From an uncultured Pelagibacteraceae bacterium (lineage in GTDB: Bacteria; Pseudomonadota; Alphaproteobacteria; Pelagibacterales; Pelagibacteraceae), in assembly GCA_902628815.1 (NCBI GenBank), contig CACOOK010000005.1, forward strand, positions 1 to 57,264: 57,264 nucleotides of DNA, written 5' to 3'. The translations under genes and the position numbers were made by a program. Under the pieces are notes generated by a model, which saw nothing but the letters and a program-made list of their open reading frames with translations, was not told where the DNA came from and did no database searches. Shown here in pieces: positions 40,467-48,737 of the stretch (within the stretch, counting starts at the first letter, position 1; every line of letters begins with the position of its first letter).

Positions 40467-41312
40467 ATGGAAATCGTAACTACAATAGCACCCGTGTGTC
40501 TTGCCGTAATAATGTTCGGCTTGGGTCTTGGCTTAACTTTAGTGGATTTTACAAGAATTTTAAAAAAACCTAAAGATTTTCTGGTAGGTTTTTTATGTCA
40601 GGTTATTTTGCTTCCAATAATTGCTTTTATTTTAATTAACATTATTTCACTTCCTCCTGAAATTGCTTTAGGAGTTATGGTGATAGCTGCAGCGCCAGGC
40701 GGGGTGACCTCAAATATTCTTACTAAATTTGCAGATGGAGATGTTGCTCTATCAGTCAGTTTAACAGCAATTGTCAGTTTATTATGTATTTTTATTGTTC
40801 CGCATATAGTTTTCAACTCAGCTGAATTTTTAGGAATTGAAATTACAAAAAATATATCAATGGTAAATATAGCTCTTAAAATGTTCCTCGTAGTAACTGT
40901 TCCTGTTATTTTTGGAATGATTGTAAGAAGTTTAATGACAGATTTTATTATTTCTAAAACTCTAATTATTCAAAGATTATCGATAATTTTATTTTTAGTT
41001 GTATTTATTGCAATATGGATAGAGGAGTGGGATCGAATTGTGAGTTTTATAACTAGAGCAGGTTTAGTGGCTTTAATTTTAAATATGACAATGATCTTTT
41101 TAGGTTATTTTATAGCAAAATTCTTTGCTACAGGTGTTGCTCAAAGAAAATGTATTTCGTTAGAATGTGGCCTTCAAAATGGAACTCTAGCAGTATTTGT
41201 AACTACACAATTATTTGATGATATTATATTTATGGTACCAACAGCAGCTTACGCATTAATAATGTTTTGTACCTCTATTATTTTTGTTCTCATAGTAAGA
41301 AAAATCAATTAG
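40467..41312 (+). CDS. Bile acid:sodium symporter (BASS) family transporter
   Basis: A 281-residue protein with eight to ten membrane helices. BASS features are the N-terminal MFGLGLGLTLVDF, the discontinuous-helix segment AAAPGGVTSNILTKFADGDVALS, and LECGLQNGTLAVFV. Bacterial relatives move sulfonated or carboxylated organic anions such as pantoate, pyruvate or taurocholate with sodium. It starts 14 nt after the dual winged-helix gene and ends 12 nt before tRNA-Leu. The substrate is unknown. Confidence 0.87.
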   Translation: MEIVTTIAPVCLAVIMFGLGLGLTLVDFTRILKKPKDFLVGFLCQVILLPIIAFILINIISLPPEIALGVMVIAAAPGGVTSNILTKFADGDVALSVSLTAIVSLLCIFIVPHIVFNSAEFLGIEITKNISMVNIALKMFLVVTVPVIFGMIVRSLMTDFIISKTLIIQRLSIILFLVVFIAIWIEEWDRIVSFITRAGLVALILNMTMIFLGYFIAKFFATGVAQRKCISLECGLQNGTLAVFVTTQLFDDIIFMVPTAAYALIMFCTSIIFVLIVRKIN

Positions 41313-41324
41313 ATTATCTAAAAA

Positions 41325-41411
41325 GGGCGAATGGTGGAACTGGTAGACGCGCCGGACTCAAAATCCGGTGGTAGCAATACCTTGAGAGTTCGAGTCTCTC
41401 TTCGCCCACCA
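41325..41411 (+). tRNA. tRNA-Leu(CAA)
   Basis: The acceptor stem GGGCGAA (41325-41331) pairs with TTCGCCC (41401-41407), followed by A and an encoded CCA. The anticodon stem-loop CCGGA-CTCAAAA-TCCGG gives anticodon CAA, which reads UUG leucine codons. The long variable arm (GGTAGCAATACC) marks a class II tRNA, and GTTCGAGTC is the T loop. It is a single tRNA between a transporter and an acyl-CoA ligase whose ATG is only 4 nt away. Confidence 0.97.
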
Positions 41412-41415
41412 AGTT

Positions 41416-43092
41416 ATGAATATAAGTAAATTAAATAGCTTAGTTGAACTTTATTTCAAAAAAATAGAAGAAGTTGATGGGAAAAGACCATTCTTAAAAT
41501 GGTTAAAACGAGATAAAAGATCTTATAATTGGGAAGATATAACCGAAAGAATTTACAAACTTACCGCTAAAATAAAATCGTTAATAAAACAAGGTGATAG
41601 ATGTTTAATCCTATCTGAAAACAGACCTTACTGGTTAATGACTGATATTGCTATTATGAATGCTGGAGGTATTTCAGTTCCTATTTTTACAACTTATTCT
41701 GCAAATGATTATGAGTATATTTTAAATGATTGTAAGCCCTCATTGATATTTGTATCAAATCAAGACCAATTTAATAAAATTAAAAAATTTATAAATAGCG
41801 ATGTTAAAAAAATAATATCTTTTGAAGAAATAGATACTGACAGTTTATTAATTAAAGAAATATTAAATGAAAAAATTAATGAAAAAATAATCAAAAAAGA
41901 TTTAAAACGGAATATGCCTGCTTGTATCATTTATACTTCAGGCACATCAGGAAATCCTAAAGGAGTTGTTCTTAGTCACGGTGGAATTTTGTCTAACTGT
42001 GAAGGTGCAGTTGAATTATTAGAAAAATTAATTAAAAAAAAAGATCCAGTATTTTTGACCTGGTTACCCTTATCACATTCCTACGAACATACTGTTCAAT
42101 TTATACAAATTATAGTTGGAGCAAAAGTTTTTTACGCAGAAAGTTTAGATAAACTGATTTCTAATATGGGAGTTGCAAAGCCTACAATCATGACAGCTGT
42201 TCCTAGATTTTATCAAAACCTTTTTACAAAAATAAATATGAATTTTGAGAAGCAATCTGGGTTTAAAAGAAAACTAATAAATCAGACTTTAAATCTAGGT
42301 AAAAAAATACTCAAAAAAGAGGAATTAAAATTTAGTGAAAAAATCACAAATTTTTTGTGTGAAAAATTAGTAAGAAAAAAAATTAGAAAACAGTTTGGTG
42401 GTAATCTCCAAGCCTTTGTATCTGGGGGAGGGGCTCTAGATCAAAATATTGGAGAATTTTTAAATTCTGTTGGTTTACCCACTCTACAAGGATATGGCCT
42501 AACGGAGGCTTCTCCAGTAGTAAGCTGTAATTTACCAGATCTAGTCAAGGTCGAATCAGTAGGACCTCCTTTTAAGACTAATAAAGTTAAGATAGCAGAA
42601 GATGGAGAAATTCTTATTAAAGGTGAAAACGTTATGTTGGGTTATTGGAACTTAAAGGAAGAGACAGAAAAAGTAATTAAAGATGGATGGCTTCATACCG
42701 GTGATATTGGAGAACTTGATAATAATAATTATTTAAAAATTACAGATAGAAAAAAAGATATTATTGTAAATCTTGGTGGAGATAACATTTCTCCTAGTAA
42801 AGTTGAAAATATTTTGTGTTTAAATGAAAATATTAAACAATCTTTTGTCTACGGAGATAAAAAAAATTATTTAGTAGCATTAATTGTAAGTGAAAATGAT
42901 ATTAATCAAGAAAAAATTAAACTTATAATTGAAAATGCAAACAAAAGTTTAACTTCGATAGAAAGAATTAAAAAATTTTTCTTAATTCACGAAGAATTTA
43001 CTATTGAAAACGGAATGCTTACACCAACTTTAAAGTTAAAAAGAAAAGAAATAATTAAAAATTATAAACAACAACTTGAAAATCTTTACTAA
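41416..43092 (+). CDS. AMP-dependent acyl-CoA synthetase (long-chain fatty acid-CoA ligase type)
   Basis: A 558-residue ANL-superfamily enzyme that activates a carboxylic acid through an acyl-AMP. The P-loop motif is IIYTSGTSGNPKGVVLSHGG, followed by FLTWLPLSHSYEHTVQF and GYGLTEASPVVSCN. The hinge region GWLHTGDIGELDNNNYLKITDRKKDIIVNLGG is also present. It resembles the shorter FadD15/AMP-forming long-chain ligases. A fatty acid is the likely substrate, but this is an inference. A 211-nt AT-rich spacer follows. Confidence 0.9.
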   Translation: MNISKLNSLVELYFKKIEEVDGKRPFLKWLKRDKRSYNWEDITERIYKLTAKIKSLIKQGDRCLILSENRPYWLMTDIAIMNAGGISVPIFTTYSANDYEYILNDCKPSLIFVSNQDQFNKIKKFINSDVKKIISFEEIDTDSLLIKEILNEKINEKIIKKDLKRNMPACIIYTSGTSGNPKGVVLSHGGILSNCEGAVELLEKLIKKKDPVFLTWLPLSHSYEHTVQFIQIIVGAKVFYAESLDKLISNMGVAKPTIMTAVPRFYQNLFTKINMNFEKQSGFKRKLINQTLNLGKKILKKEELKFSEKITNFLCEKLVRKKIRKQFGGNLQAFVSGGGALDQNIGEFLNSVGLPTLQGYGLTEASPVVSCNLPDLVKVESVGPPFKTNKVKIAEDGEILIKGENVMLGYWNLKEETEKVIKDGWLHTGDIGELDNNNYLKITDRKKDIIVNLGGDNISPSKVENILCLNENIKQSFVYGDKKNYLVALIVSENDINQEKIKLIIENANKSLTSIERIKKFFLIHEEFTIENGMLTPTLKLKRKEIIKNYKQQLENLY

Positions 43093-43223
43093 AAATTTAA
43101 TTTTAACTAATTTAAATTGCTTAAAAAAACATTGATATTGCTAACTTTTTTAATTTTCTTAAAAAAAATTATAATTAATTAAAAAATTTAAATTTTGAAA
43201 CAATTTTGTAAATTAATTTATGT

Positions 43224-43254
43224 TTGACATGAATCTTTAATTATTTAATGTAAT
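43224..43254 (+). promoter_or_regulatory. Predicted promoter of the basic-peptide gene
   Basis: TTGACA at 43224-43229 is a perfect -35. TGTAAT at 43249-43254 differs from TATAAT at one base, but the 19-nt spacer is long. Transcription would start near 43261, directly before a hairpin and about 43 nt upstream of the start codon. The rest of the spacer after the acyl-CoA ligase gene (43093-43223) is A/T runs with nothing else I can name. Confidence 0.5.
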
Positions 43255-43261
43255 TATTAAC

Positions 43262-43284
43262 AAACGAATCATTAAGATTTGTTT
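43262..43284 (+). other. 5' UTR stem-loop before the basic-peptide gene
   Basis: AAACGAATC (43262-43270) pairs with GATTTGTTT (43276-43284) over nine positions, one of them G-U, around an ATTAA loop. It would lie at the very 5' end of the predicted transcript, where stem-loops often protect mRNA. It leaves the GGGAG ribosome binding site (43294-43298) unpaired. Confidence 0.5.
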
Positions 43285-43303
43285 TAAAAACAAGGGAGAA
43301 AAG

Positions 43304-43375
43304 ATGGCTAAAAGAAGAAAAAAAGCTAAAAAGAAAACTAAAAAGAAAGCAAAAAAGAGAAGAAGAAGAAGATAG
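43304..43375 (+). CDS. 23-residue Lys/Arg-rich peptide
   Basis: A 24-codon gene encoding MAKRRKKAKKKTKKKAKK followed by five arginines. All residues except the start Met, four alanines... and a threonine are Lys or Arg; the alanines recur in a repeating AK-type pattern. It has its own ribosome binding site (GGGAG, 5 nt before ATG), a promoter-like sequence, a 5' stem-loop and a dedicated terminator, all signs of a real and possibly abundant product. The composition resembles histone H1-like tails and the most basic ribosomal peptides, so nucleic-acid binding or compaction is the natural guess. I recognise no named family. Confidence 0.72.
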   Translation: MAKRRKKAKKKTKKKAKKRRRRR

Positions 43376-43392
43376 TTTTCTCTTTAACTAAG

Positions 43393-43427
43393 CGCCCTTT
43401 TTATTTTTTTAAAAAGGGCGTTTTTTT
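43393..43427 (+). terminator. Intrinsic terminator after the basic-peptide gene
   Basis: CGCCCTTTTT (43393-43402) pairs with AAAAAGGGCG (43411-43420), and seven T residues follow. The hairpin starts 18 nt after the peptide stop codon and ends just before the convergent carD stop at 43429. On the minus strand no matching T-run follows the stem, so it mainly serves the plus strand. Confidence 0.85.
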
Positions 43428-43428
43428 A

Positions 43429-44085
43429 TTAGGCCTCAGCTAAACTAGTTCTTCCCAAAGCCTTGTCCATTTTTTTTTGAACTTCATCAGGGCTAACTTT
43501 TAAAACTGCTTCAAATTCCGATTTTAATCTCTCATAGGCTTTTTCAAATAATTGTCTTTCAGAATAAGATTGATCAGCTATTATATCAGTATTTTTATTT
43601 AAGTCTTTTACAACTTCAGCTAATTCATAAATTTTACCAGAATTTATTTTTTGATCATATTCTTGGGCTCTTCTACTCCACATAGTTCTTTTAACTTTTG
43701 GCTTCATTTTTAAAATTGCCACACATTTATTTATTTGATTAATTGTAGAAATAGGTCTCAATTTAGACTGCTGATTTATAGGTACTGTTAAGACTAGTTT
43801 TTCTTTCTCAACTAAAATTTTATAAAACTGAATATCTATTTCTCCTATTGTCGCTTTCTCAATTGCAGTAATTTTACCAACCCCATGTTTTGGGTACACA
43901 ACATAGTCTTTCAAATTATAAACTCTCTTTTCAGTCGGTTGTTTTTTAATCTTCTTTATCTCAGGTTTTTCTTCAGCATTAGGTAAAGACGATTTTTTCT
44001 CTTCAGTTTTAGCTACAGATTTAGGCTTAATTTTTTTTATTATTTTCTTTTTTTTTGTTTTTTTTATTTTCTTCTTTTTCGGCAT
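43429..44085 (-). CDS. CarD/CdnL-family transcription regulator with Lys-rich N-terminus
   Basis: A 218-residue protein with a CarD domain (about residues 60-215) of the type that binds RNA polymerase beta and stabilises open promoter complexes. The RNAP-interaction module is visible in KDYVVYPKHGVGKITAIEK, and the helical DNA-binding part in TMWSRRAQEYDQKINSG and QLFEKAYERLKSEFEAVL. The first ~50 residues are an added lysine-rich tail (MPKKKKIKKTKKKKIIKK). It is the last gene of the helicase-terB-fdxA-carD operon, 2 nt after fdxA. Confidence 0.9.
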   Translation of the reverse strand: MPKKKKIKKTKKKKIIKKIKPKSVAKTEEKKSSLPNAEEKPEIKKIKKQPTEKRVYNLKDYVVYPKHGVGKITAIEKATIGEIDIQFYKILVEKEKLVLTVPINQQSKLRPISTINQINKCVAILKMKPKVKRTMWSRRAQEYDQKINSGKIYELAEVVKDLNKNTDIIADQSYSERQLFEKAYERLKSEFEAVLKVSPDEVQKKMDKALGRTSLAEA

Positions 44086-44087
44086 AT

Positions 44088-44429
44088 TTACTTACCAGGC
44101 TTTTCAGAAAAATGATTTTTATGCTTATCTTTCATATTTCGAAATTTTTCATGATTTTCCATAGGGTCTTTTTTTTTTGAAATATTAGGCCATAATGCAG
44201 AAAACTTTTTATTAAGCAACAACCATTTTTCCTTATCTTCTACACTTTCATCTGTATCTGCTTTTATTGCATCTATGGGGCACTCTGGTTCACACACACC
44301 GCAATCAATACATTCATCAGGATTAATCACTAACATGTTTTCACCTTCATAAAAACAGTCCACAGGACATACTTCAACGCAGTCGGTTAGCTTACACTTA
44401 ATACATTCGTCTTTTACAATATACGTCAT
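44088..44429 (-). CDS. fdxA: Seven-iron ferredoxin
   Basis: A 113-residue ferredoxin. The N-terminal cysteines [18 protein letters not shown] and the second set [16 protein letters not shown] match the [3Fe-4S]/[4Fe-4S] FdxA type common in alphaproteobacteria. A C-terminal extension ([24 protein letters not shown]) is characteristic of this group. It overlaps the end of the TerB-like gene by 4 nt. Electron partners are not visible here. Confidence 0.95.
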   Translation of the reverse strand: MTYIVKDECIKCKLTDCVEVCPVDCFYEGENMLVINPDECIDCGVCEPECPIDAIKADTDESVEDKEKWLLLNKKFSALWPNISKKKDPMENHEKFRNMKDKHKNHFSEKPGK

Positions 44430-44815
44430 TTTGAATTCAATAATCTTAATTTTATCTCAGCAGACTCTTTATCTGGAAAATATATTAGACCGCAAATTCT
44501 TCTCATTAAATTAGCTTCGTACTGATCCACCGAATTATCTGAAATAATTACTTTCCAAAGGTGCTCAATTATATCCTTTTTAATATCCATAGAATTTTTT
44601 TTTATTACATTTGTATAATTAAGCAATTGATTAGAATTTTTTTCGATTAATTCTGCTTTTTTTAATATTTCATTAGTATCAACATCATTTAAATAAGATT
44701 TAATAAAATCTTTAACCAAATCTTTTTCATGCTCAGAATAAATTTCATCAATATTTGCAGCATGAACCAATAAAGCAGAAATACCTATAACACTGTCTTT
44801 TTCTAATTTACTCAT
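44426..44815 (-). CDS. TerB-like small helical protein
   Basis: A 129-residue all-helical protein with a TerB-like (DUF533-type) pattern. Two acidic helical repeats carry [21 protein letters not shown] and [26 protein letters not shown], where Asp/Glu residues may bind metal. It sits directly after the Suv3-like helicase and overlaps fdxA by 4 nt. Many alphaproteobacteria carry an S4-domain RNA-binding gene at this spot, so the exchange is notable. Despite the family name a tellurite role is not implied. Confidence 0.78.
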   Translation of the reverse strand: MSKLEKDSVIGISALLVHAANIDEIYSEHEKDLVKDFIKSYLNDVDTNEILKKAELIEKNSNQLLNYTNVIKKNSMDIKKDIIEHLWKVIISDNSVDQYEANLMRRICGLIYFPDKESAEIKLRLLNSK

Positions 44816-47281
44816 TTATTTAATATTTAAAGAGAGGAGTTTATTAAATGGATTTTCTTTTTTGTCAAATCGTATTATTTTCTCTTTTTTCCTTCTCTCG
44901 CCTTTAAAAATATAAGTATCAGCTGATTTATCCTTTTTATAGTTCATATAAGTCATCAATTTATAAAAATTCTCTTTTGTGCAACCCAATAAGTTCATCA
45001 TTTCTGAATTAACTTTAAATTTCTTATCTTTAGTACTTTCTATTATTTTAATAAACAATTTTTCCAAAATATCTATTCTGATATAGAATTCTTGAAACTT
45101 CTCAAAACCACATAATAATAAAAAATTTTTCTCGTAGTTGGAATCAACTAAGAAATTAAGACCTGACTTAGGTATTTGATTTTTATTAGACAGATTGTAA
45201 AAGATTTTCCACAAACTTATTCGAAATTCAACAGCTTTAGGTTTAAGCATCTTGGGTAAATAAATGTGATACCTTCCAATCTTAACTCCCATTCCCCATA
45301 ATTTTTTTCGTTGATCTGTCGGGATAAGTTTTACAATTTTATCTACATCATTTCTTTTGACAACACCATTATTTTCGTACAATTGAAAAATTAAACCTCT
45401 AAGATATTGATTTGAAATCTTATGTTTTGTAAGTTTTATTAAATCACCTAATAGATCGTCTACGTATTTTGATAACCAATTATTTAGAAATGAAGCCAAC
45501 TTAGATTTACTTTCCACAAGCAAAGAGTCATCTGCAATTAAATCTATTTCTGGATTTAAATAATCATTTCCTTTTTTTAATCTAGCTATAGCATTACTTT
45601 TCCATATCAATTCACCATATTTGTTTATTGTTATTTCTTTGTTCGATATTATTTCATCAACTCTTTTAACTAATTCTTTCTCCACCCCTTTTCTTGCTGC
45701 TTTTTTGATTGACTTTATATCAGTATCTAAGGTTTTAGATGTGATCTCAATTATAAATTTTAAACCCTTTAATTCACCAATTCTTTGACCATCAATATAA
45801 ATTTTATTCTCTTTATTAATCTCAGTATTCAACAAAAGATCTTGTTTTAAGCTTCTAGAAAGTATACTTATTTTTTTATCAATAAAACTTTTTGTTAACT
45901 CTTCGTGTAATTTATCAGACAACTTATCTTCTATATTTTTTGTCAATTGAACCCAATAATCCGAATTTTCTACCCAATTTTTTTTATTAGATACATATGA
46001 CCAAGTTCTTACATTTGAAAGTCTATGTGACAATAAATCAACATTTCCGTGATCCCTATCTAAACCTTTAAGCTGCTCTTTCATAAACGTACTAGGTATT
46101 TTCTTTTTTCTTGTACACAAAAATTGAAAAACTTTATCTATCGTATTTATATGTTGTCCATAAGCTCTTTTTTCAAAATCTGGTATCTGACAACACTCCC
46201 AAAGCAGCTCTAAATTTTTATGATATAGTATGTTATTGGCTCCTTTTTTTAAAAAAAATCTCAATACACTTTCATCAAGAGAGTCATTTGTTTTAATTAA
46301 ACTTTTTTTGATTGGTTTTAGTTCTAAAGAAGCAGTGAGCTTCTCGGGATTTGTAAAATCCAAATGTGAATTTCTCCAATAAATCATTTTTACATCTGGA
46401 AGTTGATGTTTTTCTATTTTTTCTATTTCATCCGAATTAAGTGTTTCACAGTCGCCTGTAGTACCAAAGCCTCCGTCATTTTTGTATCTACCAGCTCTAC
46501 CAGCTATTTGAGACATTTCCACAAGATTTAATCTTCTAGTTTTCTTTCCATCGAATTTTTTTAGATTTGAAAAATATATTTCGTTGATATCCATGTTAAG
46601 TCCCATACCTATTGCGTCAGTAGCAATTAAATAATCTACATCTCCAGATTGATATAAACCTACTTGTGAGTTCCGTGTTTTTGGACTTAATGAACCCATA
46701 ATGACTGCAGCTCCACCTTTTTGTCGCCTAACTAGTTCGGCTATTGCATAAACTTCTTCTATTGAAAAAGCTATTATTGCAACTTTTCTATCTAATCTTG
46801 AAATTTTTTTAATACCAGCGTAACTTAGTTTTGAAAATCTTTCTTTTTTTTCGAATTCTACATCTTTTACTAATTCACTAATTATATTTTCCATAACCTG
46901 TGAACCTAAAAACATTGTTAAATTTGTTCCACGCATTTCTAACAACCTTTCAGTAAAAATATGCCCTCTTTCTCGGTCAGCACACATTTGAATTTCATCT
47001 ATAGCTACAAATTCGACTTTTTTGTCTTTAGGCATAGACTCAACTGTACAAATGAAATAATTCGCTGTGCTAGGAATAATTTTTTCTTCACCAGTAATTA
47101 AAGCTACTTTTTCTTCGCCAACCTTTTTTAAACATTTATCGTAAACTTCTCTAGCTAAAAGTCTTAAAGGTAAACCGAAAATTCCCGAGTTATGTTCTAA
47201 CATTTTTTCTATTGCAACATAGGTTTTGCCTGTATTTGTGGGCCCTAGTAAAGCGATTATCCTTTGATGTAGATTTTTCAT
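44816..47281 (-). CDS. Suv3-like DEAD/DExH RNA helicase
   Basis: An 821-residue superfamily 2 helicase of the alphaproteobacterial/mitochondrial Suv3 type. Walker A is ALLGPTNTGKT and motif II is FVAIDEIQMCADRERGH. The C-terminal helicase half has IMGSLSPKTRNSQ, YLIATDAIGMGLNMD and the arginine-finger motif EMSQIAGRAGRY. A long lysine-rich C-terminal region (about 450-821) contains the Suv3-specific domains and an extension of unknown role. It is expected to unwind RNA, perhaps with an exonuclease. It is first in its operon, with a good promoter 60 nt upstream. Confidence 0.88.
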   Translation of the reverse strand: MKNLHQRIIALLGPTNTGKTYVAIEKMLEHNSGIFGLPLRLLAREVYDKCLKKVGEEKVALITGEEKIIPSTANYFICTVESMPKDKKVEFVAIDEIQMCADRERGHIFTERLLEMRGTNLTMFLGSQVMENIISELVKDVEFEKKERFSKLSYAGIKKISRLDRKVAIIAFSIEEVYAIAELVRRQKGGAAVIMGSLSPKTRNSQVGLYQSGDVDYLIATDAIGMGLNMDINEIYFSNLKKFDGKKTRRLNLVEMSQIAGRAGRYKNDGGFGTTGDCETLNSDEIEKIEKHQLPDVKMIYWRNSHLDFTNPEKLTASLELKPIKKSLIKTNDSLDESVLRFFLKKGANNILYHKNLELLWECCQIPDFEKRAYGQHINTIDKVFQFLCTRKKKIPSTFMKEQLKGLDRDHGNVDLLSHRLSNVRTWSYVSNKKNWVENSDYWVQLTKNIEDKLSDKLHEELTKSFIDKKISILSRSLKQDLLLNTEINKENKIYIDGQRIGELKGLKFIIEITSKTLDTDIKSIKKAARKGVEKELVKRVDEIISNKEITINKYGELIWKSNAIARLKKGNDYLNPEIDLIADDSLLVESKSKLASFLNNWLSKYVDDLLGDLIKLTKHKISNQYLRGLIFQLYENNGVVKRNDVDKIVKLIPTDQRKKLWGMGVKIGRYHIYLPKMLKPKAVEFRISLWKIFYNLSNKNQIPKSGLNFLVDSNYEKNFLLLCGFEKFQEFYIRIDILEKLFIKIIESTKDKKFKVNSEMMNLLGCTKENFYKLMTYMNYKKDKSADTYIFKGERRKKEKIIRFDKKENPFNKLLSLNIK

Positions 47282-47340
47282 TTTTGTGTTAGTTAATTTT
47301 TTTTATACTATATGTAGATCAAAGTTGAGAACAAAATAAG

Positions 47341-47369
47341 ATTAAAACATGACCGAATCAATTTGTCAA
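47341..47369 (-). promoter_or_regulatory. Predicted promoter of the helicase-terB-fdxA-carD operon
   Basis: On the minus strand TTGACA (47364-47369, perfect) and TTTAAT (47341-47346, one mismatch) are separated by 17 nt. The transcript would begin near 47334, giving a leader of about 50 nt before the helicase ATG at 47281. It lies back to back with the promoter of the divergent aminotransferase gene. Confidence 0.7.
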
Positions 47370-47392
47370 ATGTTCCATTTTTAATATTTAAA

Positions 47393-47422
47393 TTGACTTA
47401 TAACAGCTAGTCCCCGTATACG
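47393..47422 (+). promoter_or_regulatory. Predicted promoter of the aminotransferase gene
   Basis: TTGACT (47393-47398) and TATACG (47417-47422) are 18 nt apart. Transcription would start near 47429, which leaves only a few bases before the ATG at 47436. No Shine-Dalgarno fits in that space, so a near-leaderless message is possible. Confidence 0.5.
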
Positions 47423-47435
47423 TAAATTAATTTAA

Positions 47436-48674
47436 ATGATATCTAAAGTAAAAAAAAATCTTTTAAGATTAAAAGAGTCTTCAACTTTAGCCATTAATGA
47501 AAAATCCAAAAGACTTATTAAAGAAGGTAGAAAAATTTATCAATTTGGATTTGGTCAATCTCCATTCCAAATTCCCAACAAAATTGTTGAAACCCTAAAA
47601 GCCAATGCGCATAGGAAAGAATATTTACCAATTCAAGGCTTACCAAAACTTAGAGATAAAATTTCAAAATATTTACTATCAAGGACAAGCATTAAGTATT
47701 CAAAAGAAAATATACTAATAACTCCAGGTTCCAAAGAAGCAATGTTATTGATGCACGTAACATTCAATGGCGAAATTATTTTGCCTGCTCCCAGTTGGGT
47801 CTCATATGAACCTCAAGCAAATATAGGTTATAATAAAGTTCATTGGTTAGAAACATTGCAAGAGAATAATTGGTTTCCAACTGCCCAAGAACTAGAAAAA
47901 AAAATAAAAAAAATTGGAAAAAATAAAAAATTAATACTAATTCTTAACTCACCTAATAATCCTTCTGGTGCCATTTGTAATAATTTAAAAGACTTAGCAA
48001 GGGTAGCAAAAAAATATAAATTGATTGTTTTATCAGACGAAATCTATACAGATCTTTCATTTGATAATAGTTACAAATCAATTTCTGAATTTTATCCAGA
48101 TGCGACGTGTATAAGTGGGGGTTTAAGTAAATGGTGTGGAGCAGGTGGATGGAGACTAGGGTTTTTAGCTGTTCCAGATGGATTAAAAGAATTTATGAAT
48201 AGTTTAAAATCTTTAGCGAGCGAGTCTTACTCAACAGTAAACACACCAACACAATTTGCTGCTGTTGAAGCATATGAAGGTGATTATAAAGATTATAAAT
48301 TAAAAGTTAATAGTATATTAAACGCAGTAGGCACATTTGTTTATAAAAATTTAAAATCTAACAAAATTTTAATTAATCCACCTCAAGGCGCATTTTATCT
48401 AATGCCGGAATTTAAAAATAAGAAATATAAAACTTCAGCCAAGCTTTGCAATGCTATATTAAGTGAGACTGGTGTAGCCATGTTACCCGGATCAGATTTT
48501 GGCTTCAAACCAAATAAAATGTTAGCACGTTTAAGTTATACTGATTTTGATGGTGTTGAATTCTTTAACAATGTTAAAGATTGTAATTCGATAGATGATG
48601 ATATGATTAAAAAGTACGCTCCAAATGTAGTAGAAGGAGTTTCTAAATTATCAAATTGGGCCAAAAATTTATAA
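47436..48674 (+). CDS. Class I/II pyridoxal-phosphate aminotransferase
   Basis: A 412-residue aspartate-aminotransferase-fold enzyme. It shows the substrate-side YLPIQGLPKLRDKIS, TPGSKEAMLL for PLP phosphate, LILNSPNNPSGAICN, LSDEIYTDLSF, and the PLP-lysine region CISGGLSKWCGAGGWRLGF. The C-terminal MLARLSYTDFDG holds the carboxylate-binding arginine. The amino donor and acceptor cannot be assigned from sequence. It is followed by a TRAP transporter, but the strong promoter-like site between them suggests separate transcription. Confidence 0.88.
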   Translation: MISKVKKNLLRLKESSTLAINEKSKRLIKEGRKIYQFGFGQSPFQIPNKIVETLKANAHRKEYLPIQGLPKLRDKISKYLLSRTSIKYSKENILITPGSKEAMLLMHVTFNGEIILPAPSWVSYEPQANIGYNKVHWLETLQENNWFPTAQELEKKIKKIGKNKKLILILNSPNNPSGAICNNLKDLARVAKKYKLIVLSDEIYTDLSFDNSYKSISEFYPDATCISGGLSKWCGAGGWRLGFLAVPDGLKEFMNSLKSLASESYSTVNTPTQFAAVEAYEGDYKDYKLKVNSILNAVGTFVYKNLKSNKILINPPQGAFYLMPEFKNKKYKTSAKLCNAILSETGVAMLPGSDFGFKPNKMLARLSYTDFDGVEFFNNVKDCNSIDDDMIKKYAPNVVEGVSKLSNWAKNL

Positions 48675-48682
48675 GATTCTCT

Positions 48683-48711
48683 TTGACCTCCATTCAATAA
48701 CATAGTTAAAT
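48683..48711 (+). promoter_or_regulatory. Predicted promoter of the TAXI binding-protein gene
   Basis: TTGACC (48683-48688) and TTAAAT (48706-48711) are separated by exactly 17 nt. A strong ribosome binding site, AGGAG (48728-48732), lies 5 nt before the ATG at 48738. This is the best Shine-Dalgarno in the window and fits high expression of a solute-binding protein. Confidence 0.6.
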
Positions 48712-48737
48712 TAATCATTATAACAAGAGGAGTACAC

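Noticed and set aside
43393-43427. Hairpin as a bidirectional terminator also serving carD
   Set aside because: On the minus strand the stem is not followed by a T-run, so only plus-strand termination is supported.
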